From assembly GCA_003229915.1 (NCBI GenBank), contig QIGA01000236.1, positions 1-6,943 on the forward strand: a DNA stretch of 6,943 nucleotides, written 5' to 3'. A program made the position numbers and the translations under genes. How positions within the stretch are numbered: position 1 is the stretch's first letter; every line of letters starts with the position of its first letter. This document shows, one piece after another, positions 1 to 5,510 of this stretch. This DNA is from Chloroflexota bacterium (GTDB taxonomy: Bacteria; Chloroflexota; Dehalococcoidia; SZUA-161). The notes below the pieces were generated by a model. That model was not told the DNA's origin and ran no database searches. It was given only the letters and a program-made list of their open reading frames with translations.

Positions 1-373
1 GGTGCTCTTCAAAATTAATCCCGAGAAGGTCGTAGACCTCCCTCTCCTGGAGATCGGCCCCCTTCCAGATAGGGGTTACGGAGGGAACAGTGGGCTGTTC
101 TCGGTCGTGGCATCTGGCCTTGAGGATGAAGCTGTGGTTGTGCTTCATCGAGAGAAGATGATAAACAACTTCGAGGTAGTCAAGGTAGTCGACGCCAGTG
201 AGGTTCACCAGGTAGTCTAGATCGAGGCCGGGGGTCTGGTAAAGGAAGCGACAAGCTTCGGAGACCGATTCACTTCTTACTAAGACTGTGGTCTCGTTGT
301 GTTCAACTACTGCTCCTGGGAGTTGTTCCCCTATCTTCGCAGCAACTTCGCTCCCTATCAATGGCTTCGTCAT
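1..373 (-). CDS. nuoC: NADH-quinone oxidoreductase subunit C (30 kDa subunit), 3' end missing
   Basis: NuoC is a subunit of the peripheral (hydrophilic) arm of complex I, close to NuoB and NuoD; it carries no cofactor. Translating the minus strand from ATG at 373 gives 124 open codons that run off the left edge. They start MTKPLIGSEVAAKIG. The family signature is near the window end: residues read WKGADLQEREVYDLLGI, matching the conserved E-R-E-x-[FY]-D-[LM]-[FL]-G motif of 30 kDa subunits. An earlier segment (LDYLVNLTGVDYLDYLEVVYHL) fits the usual D-x-L-x-x-[LI]-x-[AG]-V-D-[YW] core. It lies 24 bp after the small gene at 398-577, in the same operon. An in-frame GTG at 394 (7 codons upstream) is an alternative start; neither start has a strong Shine-Dalgarno, so the N-terminus is uncertain. 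The identification itself is firm. Confidence 0.93.
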   Translation of the reverse strand, partial: MTKPLIGSEVAAKIGEQLPGAVVEHNETTVLVRSESVSEACRFLYQTPGLDLDYLVNLTGVDYLDYLEVVYHLLSMKHNHSFILKARCHDREQPTVPSVTPIWKGADLQEREVYDLLGINFEEH

Positions 374-397
374 ATCGCTGTTCGCCAGCCCCACAAC

Positions 398-577
398 CTA
401 GAGCTTCTCAAGCTCGCTCTCGGGAAAGGCCATCCGGTAGCCGGTTTTGTCAGCCTTTATTATTATCCACCCTTTTGGGTCTTCCTTGACCTCTACCACC
501 TCTCCTTCCCAACCACTGAGCGTGTAGTTTGGCCTGTCATTGACTCTGACCCTATCACCTATCTTCAACTCGGACAT
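398..577 (-). CDS. small SH3/KOW-like protein encoded between nuoB and nuoC
   Basis: This is a 59-residue ORF starting MSELKIGDRVRVNDRP and ending ESELEKL. The start ATG (575-577) is 2 bp after the nuoB stop, and GAGGA sits 7 nt upstream inside the last nuoB codons, so translation is probably coupled. The pattern (I-G-D-R-V-R-V, then W-E-G-E-V-V-E-V, then G-W-I-I-I-K-A, then an acidic C-terminal helix-like end) is the alternation of short beta strands and glycine turns seen in SH3-barrel/KOW-type folds. It has no cysteine, signal peptide or membrane segment, so it should be cytoplasmic. Cyanobacterial and plastid NDH-1 have small SH3-like subunits (NdhO, NdhS); the resemblance here is of size, fold type and context only, and orthology is not claimed. 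A role as accessory subunit or assembly factor of complex I is an inference from operon position. Confidence 0.8.
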   Translation of the reverse strand: MSELKIGDRVRVNDRPNYTLSGWEGEVVEVKEDPKGWIIIKADKTGYRMAFPESELEKL

Positions 578-579
578 TG

Positions 580-1182
580 CTATTTCCTCGCGATACTATC
601 CTGCGATATCTTTTCATGCAGCATTATTAGGCCATGGTACAGAGACTCAGGTCGAGGTGGACACCCGGGCACATACACATCCACGGGAAGGATGCGATTG
701 ACCCCAGGCACCACGCTATACGAGTCGGCGAAAGGTCCACCGCTTATGGCACAGGAGCCCATGGCCACCACCCACTTCGGCTCCGCCATCTGCTCATAGA
801 TCATCTTGACCGCCGGCGCCATCTTCCAGGTCAATGTCCCCGACACGACCATGAGGTCGGCTTGGCGGGGTGAGGCCCTGAACAGCTCCATGCCGAAGCG
901 GGACATGTCAAATCGCAGGAATGCGGCGGAAAACATTTCCCAGGCGCAACAGGCCAAGCCAAAGGCCAGAGGCCAGCACGACCAGCGCCTCCCCCAGTTA
1001 AGGAGAGCGTCGAGTTTGGCAGTGAAAACACCTCGCTGGACTTCTTCGTCAATCCACATGTCAGGGTCTGATATGGGCACAATGGCACTCGCCTTCAGGG
1101 CTTCTATAGCTTGGCCTTCGTTTCTGTCCAACTCTAATGGCGAGTAGAGTGGCACTATGTCCTGTCTGTTACCTATTTCCAT
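580..1182 (-). CDS. nuoB: NADH-quinone oxidoreductase subunit B (N2 iron-sulfur cluster subunit)
   Basis: NuoB holds the terminal [4Fe-4S] cluster N2 that passes electrons to quinone at the junction of the peripheral and membrane arms. The 200-residue product has all four cluster ligands: the adjacent pair Cys78-Cys79 in WPLAFGLACCAWE, Cys144 in MGSCAISGGPF, and Cys174 in YVPGCPPRPES. The start ATG at 1182 is chosen because an AGGGGG Shine-Dalgarno lies 7 nt upstream and because it overlaps the nuoA stop by 10 bp, a usual coupling arrangement. The longer open frame reaching 1401 is an artefact reading through nuoA. Before the conserved core there are about 60 residues, longer than in many bacterial NuoB proteins; this segment contains an acidic stretch (DPDMWIDEEVQ). 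The product is peripheral on the cytoplasmic side of the membrane. Confidence 0.97.
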   Translation of the reverse strand: MEIGNRQDIVPLYSPLELDRNEGQAIEALKASAIVPISDPDMWIDEEVQRGVFTAKLDALLNWGRRWSCWPLAFGLACCAWEMFSAAFLRFDMSRFGMELFRASPRQADLMVVSGTLTWKMAPAVKMIYEQMAEPKWVVAMGSCAISGGPFADSYSVVPGVNRILPVDVYVPGCPPRPESLYHGLIMLHEKISQDSIARK

Positions 1183-1541
1183 TCCATAACCCCCTTTCTC
1201 CAGGCGTAGACGAGTCCCACCACCAGGATAAGGATGAAGATGAGCATCTCTATGAAGCCGAAAAACTTGAGCTGCCTGAAGTATACTGCCCAGGGGTAGA
1301 GGAAAACCGTCTCGATGTCGAAGATAACGAAGAGCAGAGCGTAGAAATAGTAGCGGAAGTTGAACTGCACCCACGAGCTGCCTATGGTTTGCATGCCGCA
1401 TTCATAGGTGGAACTCTTGACGTTATCGGGGTCGGGGCGCTTGGACTTGTAGGCCACGACCTTGGCTAACAGAAGGATTAAGGCAGGTACTGTAATAGCA
1501 GCGATGAGGAGTAAAGCTATGTAACCATAATCAGCCAGCAA
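1173..1541 (-). CDS. nuoA: NADH-quinone oxidoreductase subunit A (ND3 homologue)
   Basis: This is a membrane subunit of complex I lying at the quinone-site junction. The 122-residue product has three hydrophobic helices (about residues 6-29, 65-84 and 94-113). It shows the ND3/NuoA signatures: the loop motif YECGM with Cys48, corresponding to the ND3 loop cysteine region, then RYYFYALLFVIFDIETVFLYPWA containing the conserved acidic residues Asp75 and Glu77. Its length is normal for the family. The start is TTG at 1541, supported by AGAGGTG with a 7-nt spacer. No ATG occurs near the right place, and starting later would cut the first helix. It is the first gene of the nuo operon and has a promoter candidate just upstream at 1575-1603. 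The last codons overlap the nuoB start. Confidence 0.97.
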   Translation of the reverse strand: MLADYGYIALLLIAAITVPALILLLAKVVAYKSKRPDPDNVKSSTYECGMQTIGSSWVQFNFRYYFYALLFVIFDIETVFLYPWAVYFRQLKFFGFIEMLIFILILVVGLVYAWRKGVMEWK

Positions 1542-1548
1542 ATGTCTT

Positions 1549-1555
1549 CACCTCT
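1549..1555 (-). promoter_or_regulatory. ribosome binding site fixing the TTG start of nuoA
   Basis: AGAGGTG on the minus strand, 7 nt before the TTG at 1541. It is the only good Shine-Dalgarno near the nuoA N-terminus, so it decides in favour of the TTG start. Confidence 0.7.
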
Positions 1556-1574
1556 TCTCCGCCGGTCGGGAATA

Positions 1575-1603
1575 ATGATACCATAGGGTGTGCGAGCATG
1601 CAA
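1575..1603 (-). promoter_or_regulatory. candidate sigma-70-type promoter of the nuo operon
   Basis: On the minus strand: -35 TTGCAT (1598-1603), a 17-bp spacer, then -10 TATCAT (1575-1580, 5 of 6 to consensus) directly preceded by TGG, making an extended -10. Transcription would begin near 1568, leaving a short leader of about 27 nt before nuoA that includes its ribosome binding site. The -35 matches consensus at only 3 of 6 positions; spacing and the extended -10 carry the call. Confidence 0.55.
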
Positions 1604-1634
1604 TAGGTTATTGGGTACGTTCTTGGGGAAATGC

Positions 1635-1648
1635 GTGAAACGTCTCAC
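1635..1648. promoter_or_regulatory. 14-bp imperfect palindrome between divergent nuoA and PHP promoters
   Basis: The sequence GTGAAACGTCTCAC is a dyad with half-sites GTGAAAC and GTGAGAC (6 of 7 identical) meeting at a central ACGT. It stands 31 bp upstream of the nuoA -35 and 31 bp upstream of the -10 for the PHP gene, so one bound regulator could touch both. Operator function is an inference; no regulator is identified. Confidence 0.3.
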
Positions 1649-1667
1649 AATTGGTAGATACTAACCG

Positions 1668-1685
1668 TAACCATCTGGTTATAAT
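1668..1685 (+). promoter_or_regulatory. -10 element of the PHP gene with an overlapping perfect dyad
   Basis: A perfect TATAAT is at 1680-1685. Its left end overlaps a perfect 6+2+6 dyad TAACCATCTGGTTA (1668-1681), a place where a repressor would block RNA polymerase. No convincing -35 is found at 16-18 bp spacing, so the promoter may need an activator or be weak. Transcription would start near 1692, only about 13 nt before the ATG at 1705, so the mRNA would be nearly leaderless. Confidence 0.45.
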
Positions 1686-1704
1686 GTATATGGATGGCTA
1701 GTAC

Positions 1705-2334
1705 ATGATCATCGACCTTCATGCCCACACCTGGCCTTACTCCGATGATAGTGATCTAAGTCCCCACCAGTTGATCGAGCAGGCGAAGCGTTCGGGGCTT
1801 GATGGCATCTGTTTCACCGAGCACGATTGGTACTGGAAAGAGGAAGACATAGCTCAACTGAGCCAGGAGCACGAGTTCCCAATTTTTCAGGGGATGGAGA
1901 TAAGCTCTGAAGAAGGCCACCTCCTGGTTTTTGGGCTAACCGAATACAAATTTGGCATGCATCATGCCGAATTCATCAGGCAACTTGTGGATGAGGTCGG
2001 TGGCGTTATCATCATGGCACATCCTTACAGGGCGCGAGTGCGTTATAACCCAAACCCGTCTCAGTTGTTGGACACCATCTGCGAAAACCATGTCTTCGAT
2101 CTGGTCGATGCTGTTGAGGTGCTCAATGGCAGGTCCAAACTCAAGGAGAACAGCTTCGCTGGCGAGCTATGTCGCCGCTTGGACTTGAAGGGGGTCGGCG
2201 GCAGCGACGCCCATTCCCCAGCGGATATACCATCTTTCGCTACCCAGTTTGAGAGAAGGATCAGCAACATGGAGGAACTGGTCGCCGAGCTCAGGGAAGG
2301 ACGGTTCAGGGCCGTAGACCTTCGGCAGTATTGA
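1705..2334 (+). CDS. PHP-domain metal-dependent phosphoesterase (TrpH/YciV-like)
   Basis: The 209-residue product has the ordered metal-ligand motifs of the PHP (polymerase and histidinol phosphatase) superfamily: His6 and His8 in DLHAHTW, Asp15, His40 and Asp41 in FTEHDWYW, Glu65 in GMEIS, His72, His106 in MAHPYRA, Glu138 in AVEVLNGRS, and Asp168 and His170 in GSDAHS. This is a complete three-metal site, so the enzyme is probably active on phosphoester bonds. The short single-domain form with an E-V-x-N-G-R segment resembles stand-alone PHP proteins such as YciV/RNase AM, but the true substrate (RNA end, nucleotide or sugar phosphate) cannot be read from the sequence. It has no signal peptide, so it is cytoplasmic. 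ATG at 1705 has an in-frame TAG two codons upstream, so no longer N-terminus is possible. It is divergent from nuoA and apparently monocistronic. Confidence 0.93.
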   Translation: MIIDLHAHTWPYSDDSDLSPHQLIEQAKRSGLDGICFTEHDWYWKEEDIAQLSQEHEFPIFQGMEISSEEGHLLVFGLTEYKFGMHHAEFIRQLVDEVGGVIIMAHPYRARVRYNPNPSQLLDTICENHVFDLVDAVEVLNGRSKLKENSFAGELCRRLDLKGVGGSDAHSPADIPSFATQFERRISNMEELVAELREGRFRAVDLRQY

Positions 2335-2415
2335 TAAGGTATCCACTACGGATGCATCTCAAGGGTAGCGATTGCCTTAGTCGGTAGCATCGTGACTCTT
2401 GTCGCGAAGAGGATT

Positions 2416-2437
2416 CGTTGCCACAGAAGTGGCAACG
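2416..2437. repeat. perfect hairpin, 9-bp stem with 4-nt loop, in a convergent gap
   Basis: CGTTGCCAC and GTGGCAACG flank the loop AGAA. It lies between the ends of the PHP gene and holA, where a two-way terminator would be expected, but neither strand has a T-run after the stem. A dispersed palindromic repeat unit or a non-canonical terminator are both possible. Confidence 0.6.
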
Positions 2438-2470
2438 CTACGTTTGCTAATTGCCTATGATAAACATACA

Positions 2471-2497
2471 AGGGTAGTGGAATGGAACCCACCACCC
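2471..2497. repeat. short copy of a GGTGGGT/ACCCACC-type palindromic repeat
   Basis: The right half (2481-2497, AATGGAACCCACCACCC) is identical over 17 bp to 6888-6904. The left half GGGTAGTGG can pair with CCACCACCC except for one A/C mismatch, with AATGGAAC in the loop. Compared with the copy at 6872, six bases are missing from the middle. The rest of this convergent gap (2335-2548) holds only the hairpin at 2416-2437 and a 10-bp palindrome AGACCGGTCT (2541-2550) overlapping the holA stop; no gene is seen in it. Confidence 0.7.
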
Positions 2498-2548
2498 AGA
2501 TGGAGCTAGAGATAGTGAGTGTATCCTCGAATCGGTGCTCAGACCGGT

Positions 2549-3547
2549 CTATGAAAGCTCTCCACAGAGCTCGCTGATCAACAGATCGAGGGCGAGCTCC
2601 CCCTTATCCCCCCTGAATCTGCCTGTCTTTATCGAGATGTCTGTATCCAGCAGTTTCCGATAGATATCCTTTAGCCGTTCCAGGGAATGGGCTCTGGCCT
2701 GTGCTATGATCTTGCGTAAAGCGAAATCATGGCCGATCCCCAGAGCGAGTTTGATCTCAGCGGGTTTACGTCTTTGTTGGAGAAGGTCTTTGGCCTGTAT
2801 CGCCAGACGGAATTGACGGGTGATCATGAACAATAGACGTGGAGGCGCTTCCCCTTCGGCCTCCAGCCGGTGGAGGAGCTTGGTTGCTGTAGCCGACCTG
2901 CGTTCCAGGATGGCATCGGTCATAGCGAAGACAGCGAATTGCCGTGCCTCGGTCACCAGCGCCTCAATGTCCTCCTTCTCTATAGTCCTTCCCAAAGCGT
3001 AGAGGCAGAGTTTGTCGATTTCATTGGAGAGGGTCCAGAGATTACCGCCTACAAGATTGGCGAGCAAGCTAACCGCGGCAGGTGACATGCTGCATCCGCA
3101 CTTCCTTACCCTCATTCTTATCCAGTTGTGCAATTGGTCACTACTAAGCGGTTTGAACTCCTTGACATCTGCCTGTGGAGAGAGATCTTTGAGCAGTGAG
3201 TTCCCTTTCTGGAGCTTTCCGTCGACAAGCACTAGGACCGTGCTCTCCGGTATCCGTTTGGAGTATTCTTTGAGCGCAGGCCAGCCGGAATTCTTAGACC
3301 TGGAAGAACGCTTTCCTTTGTCTCGTTGCTCGAATAAGCCCAGCAGTCCCTCGACGATTACGAGGCGGTTTGGCGCTAGAAAAGGTATGGTATCACATGT
3401 GGCAATCAGCTCTTCTGGCGTGATGTTTTGCCCTTGGAGCACTGTGGTGTTGGTGTCAACCATCGCTTTATCTCCCAGCCTTCCCTTTATCTCGGTCAAG
3501 GCCTCTGCAAGGGAGAAATCGTCCTCACCGTATAGTATGTATAGCAA
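2549..3547 (-). CDS. holA: DNA polymerase III subunit delta
   Basis: HolA is the clamp-loader subunit that opens the beta sliding clamp. The 332-residue product has the expected length and landmarks: the N-terminal MLYILYGEDDFSLAEAL strand and helix that starts HolA proteins (Y-x-x-x-G-x-[DE]), then an L-V-I-V-E-G-L segment, the central GGNLWTLSNEIDKL motif typical of the AAA+-like middle domain, and the C-terminal DTDISIKTGR (about residues 301-310) before the last helices. No Walker A is present, as expected for delta. TTG at 3547 is preferred because GGAGG lies 5 nt upstream and places the initiator one residue before YILYGED; the in-frame TTG at 3559 would put the Shine-Dalgarno inside the gene. 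It is transcribed away from the YchF-like gene, with its own promoter candidate at 3613-3641. Confidence 0.95.
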   Translation of the reverse strand: MLYILYGEDDFSLAEALTEIKGRLGDKAMVDTNTTVLQGQNITPEELIATCDTIPFLAPNRLVIVEGLLGLFEQRDKGKRSSRSKNSGWPALKEYSKRIPESTVLVLVDGKLQKGNSLLKDLSPQADVKEFKPLSSDQLHNWIRMRVRKCGCSMSPAAVSLLANLVGGNLWTLSNEIDKLCLYALGRTIEKEDIEALVTEARQFAVFAMTDAILERRSATATKLLHRLEAEGEAPPRLLFMITRQFRLAIQAKDLLQQRRKPAEIKLALGIGHDFALRKIIAQARAHSLERLKDIYRKLLDTDISIKTGRFRGDKGELALDLLISELCGELS

Positions 3548-3552
3548 TCTTA

Positions 3553-3557
3553 CCTCC
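3553..3557 (-). promoter_or_regulatory. ribosome binding site deciding the holA start
   Basis: GGAGG on the minus strand, 5 nt ahead of the TTG at 3547. It overlaps the second codon that would follow the alternative TTG at 3559, so it argues for the shorter protein. Confidence 0.7.
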
Positions 3558-3612
3558 AACCACTGCCTGAATAATCAAATCCGAGGTTCTCGCGTGGACT
3601 GTCTGGAGTATA

Positions 3613-3641
3613 ATTATAGCATCTGACTGTGGTTGTAGGAA
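3613..3641 (-). promoter_or_regulatory. candidate holA promoter with extended -10
   Basis: On the minus strand the -10 is a perfect TATAAT (3613-3618) preceded by TGC, giving an extended -10, with a weak -35 TTCCTA (3636-3641) at 17-bp spacing. Transcription would start near 3606, leaving a leader of roughly 59 nt. The -10 is part of a 10-bp palindrome TATAATTATA (3609-3618), so a second TATAAT on the plus strand at 3609-3614 could drive the YchF-like gene, though its -35 is poor. Confidence 0.55.
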
Positions 3642-3702
3642 ACGTGAGTGCAGGCGGGGATCGCAGGGCACTGTCTTGGTTCCCGCCCGCGTTTCTTGGC
3701 TG

Positions 3703-3767
3703 GGAGCCTGTCTGAAAACAGTGGGTTGGAGCATCTGCTTTAGGCCACCCTGTTTTGCCAAGCTTTC
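3703..3767. repeat. dispersed repeat, copy 1 (65 bp), in the leader region of the YchF-like gene
   Basis: It aligns with 6671-6740 at 56 of 65 positions, with gaps of 4 and 1 bases, and includes a 16-bp identical core GGTTGGAGCATCTGCT (3724-3739). It can fold: AAAACAG (3715-3721) pairs with CTGTTTT (3750-3756), and TGG with CCA inside that. Plus-strand TTTTTCAGG just after (3774-3782) is roughly the inverse of CCTGTCTGAAAA at the left end, hinting at terminal inverted repeats. It lies 29 bp before the YchF-like start codon. Confidence 0.75.
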
Positions 3768-3796
3768 CCGCACTTTTTCAGGTTGGAGGCTTTGAC

Positions 3797-4897
3797 ATGG
3801 AGATTGGCATAATCGGACTGCCCAAAAGCGGGAAAACGACTGTCTTCAACGCTCTCACCAGAGGTGGGGCGCAAACAGGCTCCTACTCCTCGGCTGCCAT
3901 AGCTCCTAACATCGGGGTAGTCAAGGTGCCGGATACGAGGCTGGATAAACTTACGGAACTGCTCAAGCCGAAGCGCACCGTCCCTGCGGAGGTGACATAT
4001 ATAGATGTGGCTGCCCCTGCTAAGGGGTCGGGAAAGGGAGAGGGGCCTGGGAGTCAGTTTCTCTCCTACCTCAGCAAGGTGGATGCCCTCGCTCACGTCG
4101 TGCGTGCTTTTGAGGACGAGAGGGTGCCTCACAGCGAGGGAAGCGTGGACCCGGAACGGGATATCGCTACTTTGAACCTCGAAATCGCTTTCGCCGACCT
4201 TGCTATCATCGAAAGAAGATTGGAGCGCTTGAAGGATTCGCTCAAGGGGGCCAAGCCGCAGGAGAGGGAGGCATTTTCCCGAGAAGAGACCCTTTTGACC
4301 AAGATCAAAACTGCTCTTGAGGGCGATATGCCCATCAGGGAGCAGGCCTTTTCCGAGCAGGAGATCAAGGAGATCGAGAACTTCCAGTTTCTTACCGCCA
4401 AGCCCATGTTGTTGCTGCTCAACATCGGGGAAGACCAGATTCCAGAAGTTGATTCGCCGGAAGCCAAATGCGGTAACCTGTACAGGAAAGATAGCTGTGA
4501 GGTGACTGCCCTCCGCGGCCAGGTTGAGATGGAGCTGGCACAGCTCAGTGACACCGAGGCTCAAGAATTCCGTGAAGATATGGGCTTGGAAGAGTCTGGA
4601 CTTGACCGAGCGATCCGGCTCTCGTACGGACTTCTGGGGCTGATTTCCTTCTTTACTATTGGTTCGGATGAGGTTAAAGCCTGGACAATTCGTCGCGATA
4701 CCACCGCCCAGAAAGCTGCCGGCAAGATCCATACAGATATGGAGCGAGGCTTCATTAGGGCGGAGGTTATTGGATTCGATGATCTGGTCAAATGCGGCAG
4801 CCTGGCTGAGTCTCGGAAGCAAGGGTTGCTTCGCCTCGAAGGCAAGAACTACATAGTGAAGGACGGGGACGTTGTCACCATCCTGTTCAACATTTAG
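3797..4897 (+). CDS. divergent YchF/OLA1-family GTPase/ATPase (DUF933/TGS C-terminus)
   Basis: The 366-residue product is about the length of YchF (roughly 363). It has an N-terminal P-loop domain with G1 GLPKSGKT (residues 7-14), a switch-II-like segment DVAAPAKGSGKGEGPG (70-85) followed by QFLSYLSKVDALAHVVRAFED, a helical insert rich in Glu/Lys (about 130-195), and an NxxE-type G4 (N209-I-G-E212) instead of NKxD. The C-terminal TGS/DUF933 domain (about 281-364) contains AWTIRRDTTAQKAAGKIHTD, ERGFIRAEVI and the closing RLEGKNYIVKDGDVV. Against canonical YchF, G1 is PKSGK rather than PNVGK, and the DxxG glycine is Ala73, so it is probably a paralogous branch, not YchF itself. ATG at 3797 is set by GGAGG with a 7-nt spacer. 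YchF relatives bind ribosomes and are tied to stress responses; this one's role is unknown. Confidence 0.92.
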   Translation: MEIGIIGLPKSGKTTVFNALTRGGAQTGSYSSAAIAPNIGVVKVPDTRLDKLTELLKPKRTVPAEVTYIDVAAPAKGSGKGEGPGSQFLSYLSKVDALAHVVRAFEDERVPHSEGSVDPERDIATLNLEIAFADLAIIERRLERLKDSLKGAKPQEREAFSREETLLTKIKTALEGDMPIREQAFSEQEIKEIENFQFLTAKPMLLLLNIGEDQIPEVDSPEAKCGNLYRKDSCEVTALRGQVEMELAQLSDTEAQEFREDMGLEESGLDRAIRLSYGLLGLISFFTIGSDEVKAWTIRRDTTAQKAAGKIHTDMERGFIRAEVIGFDDLVKCGSLAESRKQGLLRLEGKNYIVKDGDVVTILFNI

Positions 4898-4987
4898 ATC
4901 ATAGGCCCGCCCGTCTGTGCCACAGTGAGGGGCTGATAGTATGCCCTTAGCACGGGCAGTACTTGAGCAAAATTTCGGTTGGTGGGT

Positions 4988-5494
4988 ATGTCGAAGCTTT
5001 TCGCTCATAAGAGGCTCCTAATTGGTCTAATCGTCTTCGTAATCTGCCTTTTGCTCGTTGTCTTCCTTGGGCTGAGAACCTACCTAAGTTGGCAGCTTGA
5101 CAAATATGCCTCGAACGTGGAGATCACCAGCATAGCGCTAAGAAGGATCGGTCTGGGCAACTTGGCAGTTGATGTTACAGTGCGGGTGGAGAATCCTAAC
5201 CCTATCGGGGCCACGGTTGATAGAATTGCTTATGACCTTTACTTCCAACTGGATGATGAGTGGGTTCGCCTGGGCAGAGGAGATAGAACAGAGGATATTG
5301 CGATCGGTGCCAATGACGTAGCAAGCGTGGAGGTTTCGCACGAGGTAAGGACTTTGTCCGTCGTCGCGATGCTGTTGCAAGCAATTCTCAACGAGAGAGA
5401 GGTCACTCTGAAAGCGGCAGGGTATGTGTGGATCAGAGTCGGCCCGATATCCCTTGAGGTGCCCTTTGAGCACATCCGCGCCCTGAGTGTCTAA
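4988..5494 (+). CDS. LEA14/WHy-domain protein with N-terminal membrane anchor
   Basis: A 168-residue product. Residues 9-29 form one strong hydrophobic helix after basic residues (K8-R9), with no lipobox or cleavage site, so it is likely an anchored single-pass protein with the rest outside. The body (about 43-165) has the beta-rich pattern of LEA type 2/WHy domains: an early strand (VEITSIALRRIGLGNLAVDVTVRV), the diagnostic ENPNP (68-72) followed by IGATVDRIAYDLYF, and a final strand pair ending in SLEVPFEH. These domains occur widely in bacteria and archaea, often near stress or envelope functions; the exact role here is unknown. ATG at 4988 is preferred; in-frame GTG (4982) and TTG (4979) just upstream are alternatives, and only a weak GGTTGG precedes the ATG. 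The 90 bp after the YchF-like gene contain no clear promoter or terminator, so co-transcription is possible. Confidence 0.85.
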   Translation: MSKLFAHKRLLIGLIVFVICLLLVVFLGLRTYLSWQLDKYASNVEITSIALRRIGLGNLAVDVTVRVENPNPIGATVDRIAYDLYFQLDDEWVRLGRGDRTEDIAIGANDVASVEVSHEVRTLSVVAMLLQAILNEREVTLKAAGYVWIRVGPISLEVPFEHIRALSV

Positions 5495-5510
5495 CCTTTA
5501 GTGAGGAGGA

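Noticed and set aside
299..799. A 166-residue plus-strand open frame at the left
   Set aside because: It runs antisense through nuoC, the small gene and nuoB, all supported by motifs; no domain is visible in it.
1183..1401. N-terminal extension of NuoB by 73 residues
   Set aside because: This frame overlaps nuoA entirely and is not NuoB-like; the ATG at 1182 has a proper Shine-Dalgarno and gives the expected overlap.
3012..3626. A 204-residue plus-strand open frame
   Set aside because: It is antisense to holA and extends across the holA promoter; no ribosome binding site or recognisable protein.
4909..4957. Possible terminator from GCCCG/CGGGC arms after the YchF-like gene
   Set aside because: The arms pair only briefly across a long loop and no T-run follows.
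3740..5008. A 422-residue open frame on the minus strand, longer than the gene opposite it
   Set aside because: It lies opposite the YchF-like gene, whose P-loop and TGS motifs are unmistakable, and its translation has no recognisable domain. It is an antisense shadow of GC-biased codons.
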